Below, piece after piece: positions 54,858-62,090 of a DNA stretch of 64,000 nucleotides. The DNA comes from Ottelia alismoides. Lineage: Eukaryota > Streptophyta > Magnoliopsida > Alismatales > Hydrocharitaceae. The notes under the pieces were generated by a model. The model saw only the letters and a list, made by a program, of their open reading frames with translations. It had not been told where the DNA came from and made no database searches. The translations under genes and the position numbers were made by a program. The DNA lies in assembly GCA_037367405.1 (NCBI GenBank), contig JAZKJV010011400.1, positions 5,144,501 to 5,208,500 of the forward strand, written 5' to 3'. How positions within the stretch are numbered: position 1 is the first letter of the stretch; each line of letters opens with the position of its first letter.

Positions 54858-55009
54858 TTAGGCAACTGCGAATTGTGATGTGCCTGCTCGCATTCATCGG
54901 CACTTGCTGGCTGGCTAGTGGCTGCGGTTACGGACCGCCCGTGGTCAAGACCGTCGAGCCGAGCCCCAAGACTCAAGAATCTCAAGAGAAACTGGATACG
55001 CTCAAGTAA
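54854..55009 (+). CDS. small lipoprotein overlapping the prepilin-like gene
   Basis: 51 codons starting at TTG 54854, sharing TTGA with the stop of the previous gene. The signal peptide and lipobox (LASGC) are clear: the Cys follows CLLAFIGTCWLASG. After it only a short Lys/Glu/Pro-rich tail remains (about 30 residues). Small lipoproteins after DUF1559 genes recur in planctomycetes. They are easily missed by gene callers because of length and the TTG start. Function unknown; probably membrane-linked partner of the prepilin-like protein. Confidence 0.72.
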   Translation: MIRQLRIVMCLLAFIGTCWLASGCGYGPPVVKTVEPSPKTQESQEKLDTLK

Positions 55010-55049
55010 CCAGAAGCTGAGTATCCATCCTTCGCCAGACTGCCTGTGG

Positions 55050-55117
55050 GTAGCCACCGCCTGCGAGAGGGTCGATGCGAAAATTGAGGTCGTCTTCCAC
55101 TTGGCAGTGGTGGCTAC
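55050..55117. repeat. family A repeat, copy A5
   Basis: Core TAGCCACCGCCTG...CAGTGGTGGCTA between convergent genes, with more base changes than the other copies. Just outside it GCAGTCCAAGTGCTTAGTTA resembles a degenerate outer box and reaches the argD stop codon at 55147-55149. Confidence 0.8.
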
Positions 55118-55146
55118 GAATGCTGCTTGGCGTGCAGTCCAAGTGC

Positions 55147-56355
55147 TTAGTTAGGAGCGGCAGCCATTGCGTTTCTGGCAATACAGTCGCTCAAGATCTC
55201 GAGTCCTTGCTGTGCTTGCTCTGGGGTGATGTTCATGGCGGGCAAGAGTCTCAACACCGTATCGTGCGTGCAGTTGATCAACAGGCCTTGTTCGAGGGCC
55301 GCAGCTACCACCGGGGCGCCTTCGAATTCTAATTCCACTCCGATCATCAAACCGGCCTGACGAACTTCACGTACGCCATCGCAATCTGACTTGAGTTCTT
55401 CCAAGCGATTAGCGATCAAATCGGCGATGGCTCGCGAACGCTCCAGCAAGCCATCTTCTTCGATGGTCTCGAGCATGGCGATGCCAGCCGCCGCTGCGAT
55501 CGGATTGCCTCCAAAGGTGCTGGCATGCGTTCCCGGTTTGAGGTGCGGAGCCAGGTCGCGCCGAGCGATCAAGGCGCCGCCAGCGATGCCACCACAGAGC
55601 GACTTGGCCAGCGTCATTAAATCGGGCTGGACATCAAAGTACTGATAGCCAAACCAATGCCCAGTACGGCCGCAGCCGGTTTGGACTTCGTCAAAGATCA
55701 GCAGCAGTCCATGTTGGTCACACAGTTGACGCAGTCCCTGCAAGTATTCGCGCGACGGAACGTTGACACCACCTTCGCCTTGAATCGGTTCGATCATGAT
55801 CGCGGCGGTTGAATCATCAATCCGCTGCTCGACTGCCTTCAGGTCACCCCATGGACTGTAGACGAAGCCGGCCAGCATGGGGCCGACACCAGCGTGGTAC
55901 TTGGGCTGGGCGGTGGCCGTCAGCGCGCCGAAGGTGCGGCCATGAAAGCCATTCTGAAAGGTGATGATCTTGTAACGCTCGGGACCTCGGGCCAGCCTGG
56001 CCAGCTTGATGGCCGCTTCGTTGGCTTCGGCTCCGCTGTTGCAAAAGAAGCACTGGGCATCAAACGAACGCTCAACCAGCATCTGCGCCCACTGGCCTTG
56101 TCGCTCCATGTGCCAGGTATTGGGAACATGGATCAGTTCAGCCACTTGCTCCTGTACGGCTCGAACCACGCGTGGCGGGCAGTGACCTAGTAGATTGCAG
56201 CCCCAGCCCGGAAAGAAGTCCAAGTACTCTCGGCCTTCTGCATCCCAGACCCGCGAACCCTCACCACGCACCAGGTTAACCGGGTAACGTCGATAGTTAC
56301 CGATCACATAACGCGAAAACAGTTCTTCAGTCTGCTGGCTGCTGAGGTGGGACAT
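55147..56355 (-). CDS. argD: acetylornithine aminotransferase
   Basis: 402 residues; ATG 56355 (MSHLSSQQTEELF) is chosen. The frame continues to 56403, but that part reads SRISNLKS, a translation of an ATTTGAGATTC-type simple repeat. The PLP enzyme makes N-acetylornithine from the semialdehyde in arginine synthesis. CFFCNSGAEANEAAIKLAR, NGFHGRTFGALTATAQPKY, IEPIQGEGGV, FDEVQTGCGRTG and the PLP-Lys in TLAKSLCGG are typical of class III aminotransferases of the ArgD group. It follows argB after 66 bases. Confidence 0.94.
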   Translation of the reverse strand: MSHLSSQQTEELFSRYVIGNYRRYPVNLVRGEGSRVWDAEGREYLDFFPGWGCNLLGHCPPRVVRAVQEQVAELIHVPNTWHMERQGQWAQMLVERSFDAQCFFCNSGAEANEAAIKLARLARGPERYKIITFQNGFHGRTFGALTATAQPKYHAGVGPMLAGFVYSPWGDLKAVEQRIDDSTAAIMIEPIQGEGGVNVPSREYLQGLRQLCDQHGLLLIFDEVQTGCGRTGHWFGYQYFDVQPDLMTLAKSLCGGIAGGALIARRDLAPHLKPGTHASTFGGNPIAAAAGIAMLETIEEDGLLERSRAIADLIANRLEELKSDCDGVREVRQAGLMIGVELEFEGAPVVAAALEQGLLINCTHDTVLRLLPAMNITPEQAQQGLEILSDCIARNAMAAAPN

Positions 56356-56421
56356 GGATTTGAGATTTGAGATTCGAGATTGAAGTGGCGAACTGTCAGA
56401 CACCCAGTGGTCTTGGGCGGT

Positions 56422-57318
56422 TCAGCGGTTTTGTACAATTTCTGTGCCGACGCCGCTGGTGGTGTAGATTTCCAGCAGTAGCGAGTGACGCAAGCGGCCA
56501 TCGATAATGTGGACCTTGCCCACACCGCGAGCCAAGGTGGCCAGGCAAGCTTCGATCTTGGGGATCATACCGGCATCGACGATCTTGTCGGTGATCAACT
56601 GCCGCGCCTCTGCGGCGGTCAGCGAGTGGATGATCGTGTTGGGGTCCTTCTTGTCACGGCGCACTCCGTTGACATCGCTCAAGAAGATCAACTTCTCTGC
56701 CCCTAGGGCTTCCGCTACGGCCATGGCGGCCGTGTCGGCGTTGACGTTGTACTTCTGTCCATGCTGGTCGATGCACATCGATGGAATAACGGGCACCTGG
56801 CTGGTATAGGTCAGGCTTTCGATGACACTCTGGTCGACACGCGTGACCTGGCCGACATATCCCAGATCGATGGGTGGGCCGCCTTGTTCATCGTCCAGTA
56901 GTAGTTTCTCGCCGTAGAGCACGTTATTGCCCGACTCGAAGCTCAGGTTGATCGCGCGGCCACCCAGCCGTTCAATCTCCTGAGTAAGAAAGCGATTGAT
57001 ATCGCCGGCCAACACTCTTTCCACAATTTCCAGCGTAGGCTGGTCGGTGACGCGACGACCATTGATCCACTGAGGCGTGATCTTGGCTTCGTCCATGGCT
57101 CGATTGATCGATGGTCCCCCGCCATGGACGATTACGGGCCGCATACCTACCGTTTCCATGAAGATGACATCCACCAAGAGATGGCGAATGGCATCGAGAT
57201 CTTCCAGCAAGCTGCCGCCGAGTTTGATGACCGTTGTCTTGCCCCGAAAGCGGCGAATCCAGCCCATGGCTTCAATCAACGTATCGGCCTTGGCAATTGC
57301 GTCGTTAACCAATCTCAT
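56422..57318 (-). CDS. argB: N-acetylglutamate kinase
   Basis: 298 residues from ATG 57318. Phosphorylates N-acetylglutamate, the second step of arginine synthesis. [55 protein letters not shown] and a late GGMIPK-like [11 protein letters not shown] are all present. The N-terminal helix before the fold (about 27 residues, [17 protein letters not shown]) resembles that of arginine-feedback-inhibited hexameric enzymes, so end-product control is likely. Forms an operon with argD. Confidence 0.95.
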   Translation of the reverse strand: MRLVNDAIAKADTLIEAMGWIRRFRGKTTVIKLGGSLLEDLDAIRHLLVDVIFMETVGMRPVIVHGGGPSINRAMDEAKITPQWINGRRVTDQPTLEIVERVLAGDINRFLTQEIERLGGRAINLSFESGNNVLYGEKLLLDDEQGGPPIDLGYVGQVTRVDQSVIESLTYTSQVPVIPSMCIDQHGQKYNVNADTAAMAVAEALGAEKLIFLSDVNGVRRDKKDPNTIIHSLTAAEARQLITDKIVDAGMIPKIEACLATLARGVGKVHIIDGRLRHSLLLEIYTTSGVGTEIVQNR

Positions 57319-57592
57319 GCTCCGGAAACAATCTTGTGGTCAAAATACAGGAAAAACAAGCGTGCCATGCTACCGGAGCGGCTGCGCAAGTGTCAACACG
57401 CAATCGCAGGCTGGCAGGTCGCCGCGGCCCCCAGTCATCGCGACCTTGCCCCAATTGACAACTCGCACGCCTGGCGACTAGAACCAAGAGGACTGCCCAG
57501 CAGTGCTGGATGACGCGGTTCGACCGGTCGTCTCGCTGTGTTTTAACATTCTTAATCCCTGCCCAGGCCACGCTTTCAAGGCGCCAGCCATC

Positions 57593-58411
57593 GTGTATCG
57601 GTTCAGGCAAGCAGTCCACCGTTGGCCCTCAGGCCGAGGTTTCACCTTGGTCGAGATGCTGGTTAGCATAGCCATCATCGGCGTGCTGCTGGGATTGTTG
57701 ATGCCGGCAGTGCAAGCAGCTCGCGAGTCGGCGCGCCAGGCTCAGTGCAGCAGCAATTTGCACCAGCTAGGTATTGCCTTGCAGAACTACCATTCCGCCA
57801 GGCGCACGCTGCCGCCGGGCTGTTTGGGTTGGCGTCCACCAGGAGGTGGTTCGCGATTCAAACAATTTGCCTGGTCGGCCATGATCCTGCCCTACCTGGA
57901 GCAGACGGAACTTTACGAGAGCATCAACTTCTCGGTCGCTTATGATGCCCCAGAAAATCGGGCGGCCGGTTCGGTCAAGCTGAATGTTTATCTGTGCCCC
58001 ACGGCCACACCACCGGCACCTGGCGGGCTGGGCAAGACTGATTACGCTGGCCTGTTCGGCCAACGGATCACGACTACCAAAAATACCAACAACGGTGTCT
58101 TCATCTACAATCGTTCGATCACCTTCGATCAGATTCGCGACGGGCTTTCGCAAACAATCTGCGTCGCCGAAGACACGCTGGGACCGGAATGCGAATGGAT
58201 CAACGGACGCAACACCTTCGAGCAGTCAGGTGGCATCAATGATCCCAAGGCCTCACCTATCGATAACGAAATTCGCTCGCAGCATAGCGGTGGCGCTATG
58301 GTGCTCTTCACCGATGCACATGTGTCATTGCTCTCCAACCAGATCGATCGCAAGATCCTGGCCGCTCTGATTACACGCCACGGACGCGATCGAATCGACC
58401 AGACCTACTGA
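57593..58411 (+). CDS. DUF1559-type prepilin-like protein, second copy
   Basis: About 272 residues from GTG 57593; the frame is open to GTG 57503, so the start is uncertain. The prepilin motif is canonical (GRGFTLVEMLVSIAIIGVLL). The body has MPAVQAARESARQAQCSSN, LGIALQNYHSARRTLPPG, FAWSAMILPYLEQTELY, IRDGLSQTICVAED, and the C-terminal HSGGAMVLFTDAHVSLL corresponds to the H-x9-DG region with DA in place of DG. Divergent from argB and not adjacent to the other DUF1559 gene. Followed after 11 bases by the family C hairpin. Confidence 0.88.
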   Translation: MYRFRQAVHRWPSGRGFTLVEMLVSIAIIGVLLGLLMPAVQAARESARQAQCSSNLHQLGIALQNYHSARRTLPPGCLGWRPPGGGSRFKQFAWSAMILPYLEQTELYESINFSVAYDAPENRAAGSVKLNVYLCPTATPPAPGGLGKTDYAGLFGQRITTTKNTNNGVFIYNRSITFDQIRDGLSQTICVAEDTLGPECEWINGRNTFEQSGGINDPKASPIDNEIRSQHSGGAMVLFTDAHVSLLSNQIDRKILAALITRHGRDRIDQTY

Positions 58412-58422
58412 CCGAGACCAAA

Positions 58423-58476
58423 AAATGGGGTCAGGTCTCGATTTGCACGGCCTGGAATTGAGACCTGACCCCATTT
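58423..58476. repeat. family C palindrome (GGGGTCAGGTCTC type)
   Basis: Arms of 21 bases (AAATGGGGTCAGGTCTCG plus ATT, 58423-58443, and the complement at 58456-58476) with one mismatch, around a 12-base spacer. GGGGTCAGGTCT repeats are often found with RAYT-type transposases in other bacteria (general knowledge, not checked here). Its place 11 bases past a stop codon suggests it also ends transcription. Confidence 0.9.
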
Positions 58477-58503
58477 ATTCTGCCCACTTATGGATAGCCA
58501 CAG

Positions 58504-58508
58504 AAGGA
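58504..58508 (+). promoter_or_regulatory. ribosome-binding site that decides a TTG start
   Basis: AAGGA is seven bases before TTG 58516, but only one base before TTG 58510, so 58516 is the better start of the FAD oxidoreductase gene. Confidence 0.6.
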
Positions 58509-58515
58509 ATTGGGA

Positions 58516-60093
58516 TTGAGCCAAGCATACGACGTAATCGTTATCGGATCGGGAATCGGCGGACTGACGACGGCCAGTTTGCTGGCACAAGTGGCCCACA
58601 AACGCGTGCTGGTACTGGAAAGCCATTTCAAGTTAGGTGGGTTGACCCATGCCTTCCAGCGTCAAGGGTATCACTGGGATGTCGGCTTGCATTACGTCGG
58701 CGGGATGGCCCCAGGGGAATTGACGCAGCGCTTTATGGACCTGGTGACCAACAGTGGCGTGCAGTGGCTGAAGATCGCAGATCCGCTGGAGCACTTTGTC
58801 TATCCAGAGCACAACCTGGCCGTGCCATCCAACCTGGCTGATTACCAACAGCAGTTGATTGAACGCTTTCCTCAATCAGCCGCGGAGATCCGACGGTACT
58901 TTCGCCTGGTTCAGCGAGCTGCTGGTTGGATGGGGCGTTGGTTCGCTGCCAAACAAATGCCCAAGTTGCTGGGCAAGCTGTTGCTCCTGCCCGGCAAGTC
59001 GTTGGCGCTGCTGACGACCAGGCAAGTGCTCGAGCAAACCATCAGCGACCAACAATTGCGCGCTGTGTTGGCTTCGCAGTGGGGCGACTATGGCTTACCA
59101 CCCAGCCAGAGCGCTTTCGGTATCCATGCCATCGTGGTCAAAGACTATTTCAAAGGCGGCTACGTACCGGCTGGTGGAGCAGCGCAACTGGCCAAAGCCA
59201 TTGTGCCGATTATTCAGCGAGCCGGAGGTGAATGCCTGACTGGTCATAAGGTCACGCGGCTGGATGTTCATCAAGGTCGTATCACGCAGGTGCATGTCGA
59301 ACACAAAGGCCAGCCGCTCGCCTTTGCCGCTCCGCTGGTCATCTCTGCGGCTGGCGCTATGAAGACCTTTCGCAGCTTGATACCCGCGGAAGTTCATTTG
59401 CCTGAGCGCGAGCTGTTACAGGACTCGGTGCCAGCACCAACGGCAGCTAACGTTTATGTAGGCTTCAAGAGTGATCCTCGCAGCATTGGTATGGATGCGG
59501 GCAACTATTGGCTGGCGACCAACTACGATCATGATGTCATGCGCAGCCGCGCCGCGGAGCATGACGAGGTAACCGTCGAGCATTGCTTTGTATCTGCGGC
59601 CACCTTGCGTGAACCACATGCGGCCAAACACGCTGCCCAGATCATTTGCTTCAGCGACTATGCTCGTTGGCAGCGCTGGTCTGAACAACCTTGGCTGAAC
59701 CGCGATGCACAGTACAAAGAACGCAAAGAGCAACTGGCTCAACAAGCTTTGCAATTGGTCGAGCAGCATTTGCCGGGCTTTCGCTCGATCGTGGACTATT
59801 ATGAAGTCTCGACACCGCTATCAGTCGAGAGCATGACAGGGCATCCAGGTGGAGCGATCTATGGTTTAGCCGCGACGCCCGAGCGATTGCGTCAGGGGCT
59901 GTTCCATGCGCAGACATCGATCAAGAATTTATTGCTCTCCGGCTGTGACGTCGGCAGCGTGGGTATAGTTGGTGCCATGATGGGTGGCGTGATGTGTACC
60001 GCTTGGGCGCTGGGACCCACTGGATTTTTGAAACTGCTGTCGGCTGCCAAAAAGCATGAACGCTCGCGTAGGTCAGCGTCCGCTGAGGCTTAA
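58516..60093 (+). CDS. FAD-dependent oxidoreductase of the phytoene desaturase / retinol saturase-like group
   Basis: 525 residues from TTG 58516. The dinucleotide loop is YDVIVIGSGIGGLTTASLLA (GxGxxG) at the N-terminus, followed by VLESHFKLGGLTHAF. The C-terminal FAD segment is SIKNLLLSGCDVGSVGIVGAM. WDVGLHYVGGM and MTGHPGGAIYGL match carotenoid-type or all-trans-retinol 13,14-reductase-like flavoproteins. No other carotenoid genes adjoin it, so the substrate is open. Preceded by the family C hairpin. Confidence 0.87.
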   Translation: MSQAYDVIVIGSGIGGLTTASLLAQVAHKRVLVLESHFKLGGLTHAFQRQGYHWDVGLHYVGGMAPGELTQRFMDLVTNSGVQWLKIADPLEHFVYPEHNLAVPSNLADYQQQLIERFPQSAAEIRRYFRLVQRAAGWMGRWFAAKQMPKLLGKLLLLPGKSLALLTTRQVLEQTISDQQLRAVLASQWGDYGLPPSQSAFGIHAIVVKDYFKGGYVPAGGAAQLAKAIVPIIQRAGGECLTGHKVTRLDVHQGRITQVHVEHKGQPLAFAAPLVISAAGAMKTFRSLIPAEVHLPERELLQDSVPAPTAANVYVGFKSDPRSIGMDAGNYWLATNYDHDVMRSRAAEHDEVTVEHCFVSAATLREPHAAKHAAQIICFSDYARWQRWSEQPWLNRDAQYKERKEQLAQQALQLVEQHLPGFRSIVDYYEVSTPLSVESMTGHPGGAIYGLAATPERLRQGLFHAQTSIKNLLLSGCDVGSVGIVGAMMGGVMCTAWALGPTGFLKLLSAAKKHERSRRSASAEA

Positions 60094-60096
60094 CTT

Positions 60097-60220
60097 GTTT
60101 AACCCGCAGCCGAAGGCGAGGAATTCGAGTCAATGGCTTTTCGCACAAGTAATTTGTTCAGCGAAAGAGGCCAATGTCAGCCGTTTCCTTCGACGCCTCG
60201 CCTGCGGCTGCGGGTTAAAC
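60097..60220. repeat. family G inverted repeat
   Basis: 25-base arms at 60097-60121 (GTTTAACCCGCAGCCGAAGG and five more) and 60196-60220, one mismatch apart, enclosing 74 bases. It fills the gap between two plus-strand genes. Confidence 0.85.
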
Positions 60221-60250
60221 GATTAACCAAGAATTAAACGTTTAAAGAAT

Positions 60251-61282
60251 TTGTCTGTGCAAGCCTTCACGCAAGAACTGAAGCATCAAGCCGCTCAACT
60301 GGGATTCATTCTCAGCGGTGTAGCCGCGGCGGCTGAGCCCACGCGGTATCGCGAGTTCCTGCAGTGGCTCGATGCCGGTATGGCTGGACAGATGCATTAC
60401 TTGGATTCGCGTCGCCAGGCGTATGCCAGTCCGGCCAGCGTGCTGGATGGTTGCACCACGCTATTGATGTTGGCGTATCCCTATCGCACAGTTGAACCGC
60501 CGCTGCCTCAACCAGGCTCGGGCCGCGTAGCGCGTTATGCTTGGGGCGAGCCCGATTATCACGACCATGTATTCGCGCAACTGCAGAAACTGAAGCAGTG
60601 GACTATCGACCAACAGCCCGCGGCCCAGGTGCGCGGCGTGGTCGATACCGCGCCACTGCTGGAACGCGACTTTGCCGAAGCGGCCGGACTGGGATGGATC
60701 GGCAAGAACACGCTGCTGCTGAATCGCTCGTGGGGCAGCTACTTCTTTTTGGCTGCGCTGCTGACCGACTTGCCCTTGCAGCTGGATGAACCGCTGACGC
60801 AAGGCTACTGCGGAACTTGCCGCGCGTGCCTGGATGCTTGCCCAACGCAGGCCTTCCCTGCGCCGTACGTGCTCGACGCGCGGCGTTGTATCAGTTACCT
60901 GACCATTGAGCATCGCGACCATATCGAGCCGGACCTGGCCAGGCAGATGGGCGACTGGATGTTTGGTTGCGATATCTGCCAGGAAGTCTGCCCCTGGAAT
61001 CGCCGCATCCACCTGGCCAGCGAAGCGATCCCCCAGCCCATGGCCAGCCTCGCTCCCGCCGAACTGGTCGAGATTATCGGCTTGGACGACCAGCAGTTTC
61101 GTCAGCGCTATCGACGCACGCCACTATGGCGCGCTAAAAGACGCGGCGTGATTCGCAACGCTTGTTTAGTGCTGGGTAATCAACGCATCGCAGCCGCCTT
61201 GCCAGCGCTACAACGCTTGCAGGAAGATGATGATGAACTGATTCGCCAGGCAGCGCGCTGGGCAGTGGAAAGGCTGGAGTGA
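60251..61282 (+). CDS. queG: epoxyqueuosine reductase
   Basis: 343 residues from TTG 60251 (GTG 60257 is an alternative). The last enzyme of queuosine synthesis, reducing epoxyqueuosine in tRNA using cobalamin and two 4Fe-4S clusters. The DTAPLLERDFAEAAGLGWIGKN stretch (near 131-152) is the family signature. The ferredoxin motifs are CGTCRACLDACPT (near 187) and CDICQEVCPWN (near 241). The C-terminal HEAT-like part (RRTPLWRAKRRGVIRNACLV) is present, so it is full length. Both starts are non-ATG. Confidence 0.95.
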   Translation: MSVQAFTQELKHQAAQLGFILSGVAAAAEPTRYREFLQWLDAGMAGQMHYLDSRRQAYASPASVLDGCTTLLMLAYPYRTVEPPLPQPGSGRVARYAWGEPDYHDHVFAQLQKLKQWTIDQQPAAQVRGVVDTAPLLERDFAEAAGLGWIGKNTLLLNRSWGSYFFLAALLTDLPLQLDEPLTQGYCGTCRACLDACPTQAFPAPYVLDARRCISYLTIEHRDHIEPDLARQMGDWMFGCDICQEVCPWNRRIHLASEAIPQPMASLAPAELVEIIGLDDQQFRQRYRRTPLWRAKRRGVIRNACLVLGNQRIAAALPALQRLQEDDDELIRQAARWAVERLE

Positions 61283-61315
61283 GGGGGAAAGGGACTGCGG
61301 GGCGGAGGAGAGAGG

Positions 61316-61360
61316 CCGACGCGGCGCGTCGGCTATACATTTTCCGACGCGGCGCGTCGG
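61316..61360. repeat. family D palindromic repeat, tandem pair
   Basis: CCGACGCGGCGCGTCGG at 61316-61332 and again at 61344-61360, a 28-base period as in the copy at 5835. The 11-base spacer CTATACATTTT is roughly the inverse complement of the spacer at the other locus, so the two elements lie in opposite orientation. Between the convergent queG and rsfS genes. Confidence 0.88.
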
Positions 61361-61371
61361 GCTACATCCGG

Positions 61372-61884
61372 CTACAGTCTGGTCATTTGGGCGGAGGCGG
61401 CGTTGACGATTTCGCTGACGTCGATTTGTTTGCCGTCGGCCCAGAGTGATTCCAGGTCGTAGTAGGTGCGAGTCTCTTCGTCGAACAGATGGACGACCAC
61501 TGAACCAAAGTCCTGGACAATCCAACGGCTTTCGTCGTAACCTGATTCGCTCAAGCGGCTCTCGCCCATTTCTTTCCGCAAGACTCGGTCGATCTCGCCG
61601 GCAATAGCGTGCAGTTGCCGACGACTGGAGCCGGTGGCGATCACAAAGAAATCAAACATCGACGTCTGTTCGGTCAAATCAATGACCGTGATATCCTGGC
61701 CGCGATTCTCAGCGGCCGCCTTCACCGCAGCCAACGCCATGCGCAACGAATAGGCCCGCTGCTCTTCCGAGACAGGCGAGATAGTGCTGGAAACCAGTTC
61801 CGCAATCGTCTCATCGGCCGATTTACGTTTGCTCGACTTCGACGCATTGGGGGCTTTGGCGCGGGAATTTACGTCGTTCTGCAT
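61372..61884 (-). CDS. rsfS: ribosomal silencing factor RsfS
   Basis: 170 residues from ATG 61884 (MQNDVNSRAK); the frame extends to 61938. The family core (about 65-165) has DITVIDLTEQTSMFDFFVIATGSSRRQLHAIAG, followed by GYDESRWIVQDFGSVVVHLFDEETRTYYDLESLW. RsfS binds ribosomal protein uL14 and blocks subunit joining when nutrients are short. The first 60 residues are a Ser/Lys-rich, probably unstructured extension longer than in most relatives (usual length 105-130). Confidence 0.94.
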   Translation of the reverse strand: MQNDVNSRAKAPNASKSSKRKSADETIAELVSSTISPVSEEQRAYSLRMALAAVKAAAENRGQDITVIDLTEQTSMFDFFVIATGSSRRQLHAIAGEIDRVLRKEMGESRLSESGYDESRWIVQDFGSVVVHLFDEETRTYYDLESLWADGKQIDVSEIVNAASAQMTRL

Positions 61885-62060
61885 GTGGTGAAGGTAGAGC
61901 CTCGCGAAACTCGATAAACCGACGGGGATGTTAACCAAATAGAGCCGTTGGGCCGCCAGAAGGTTCTGCCAGCCAACCTCGATTATAGACAGCCGCGAGC
62001 AAATAGTGAACCACTACGCCAGGGTCCCGGCTCTTTCAGTTCCGCACCAGGTCGTTCGAG

Positions 62061-62090
62061 GTGCGTCCACCGTCTGGCGACGGTGGCTAC
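62061..62090. repeat. family A half-element, copy A6
   Basis: Only the right hairpin is present (GCGTCCACCGTCTGGCGACG then GTGGCTAC). Read on the minus strand, its TAG is the stop codon of the last gene. Confidence 0.82.
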
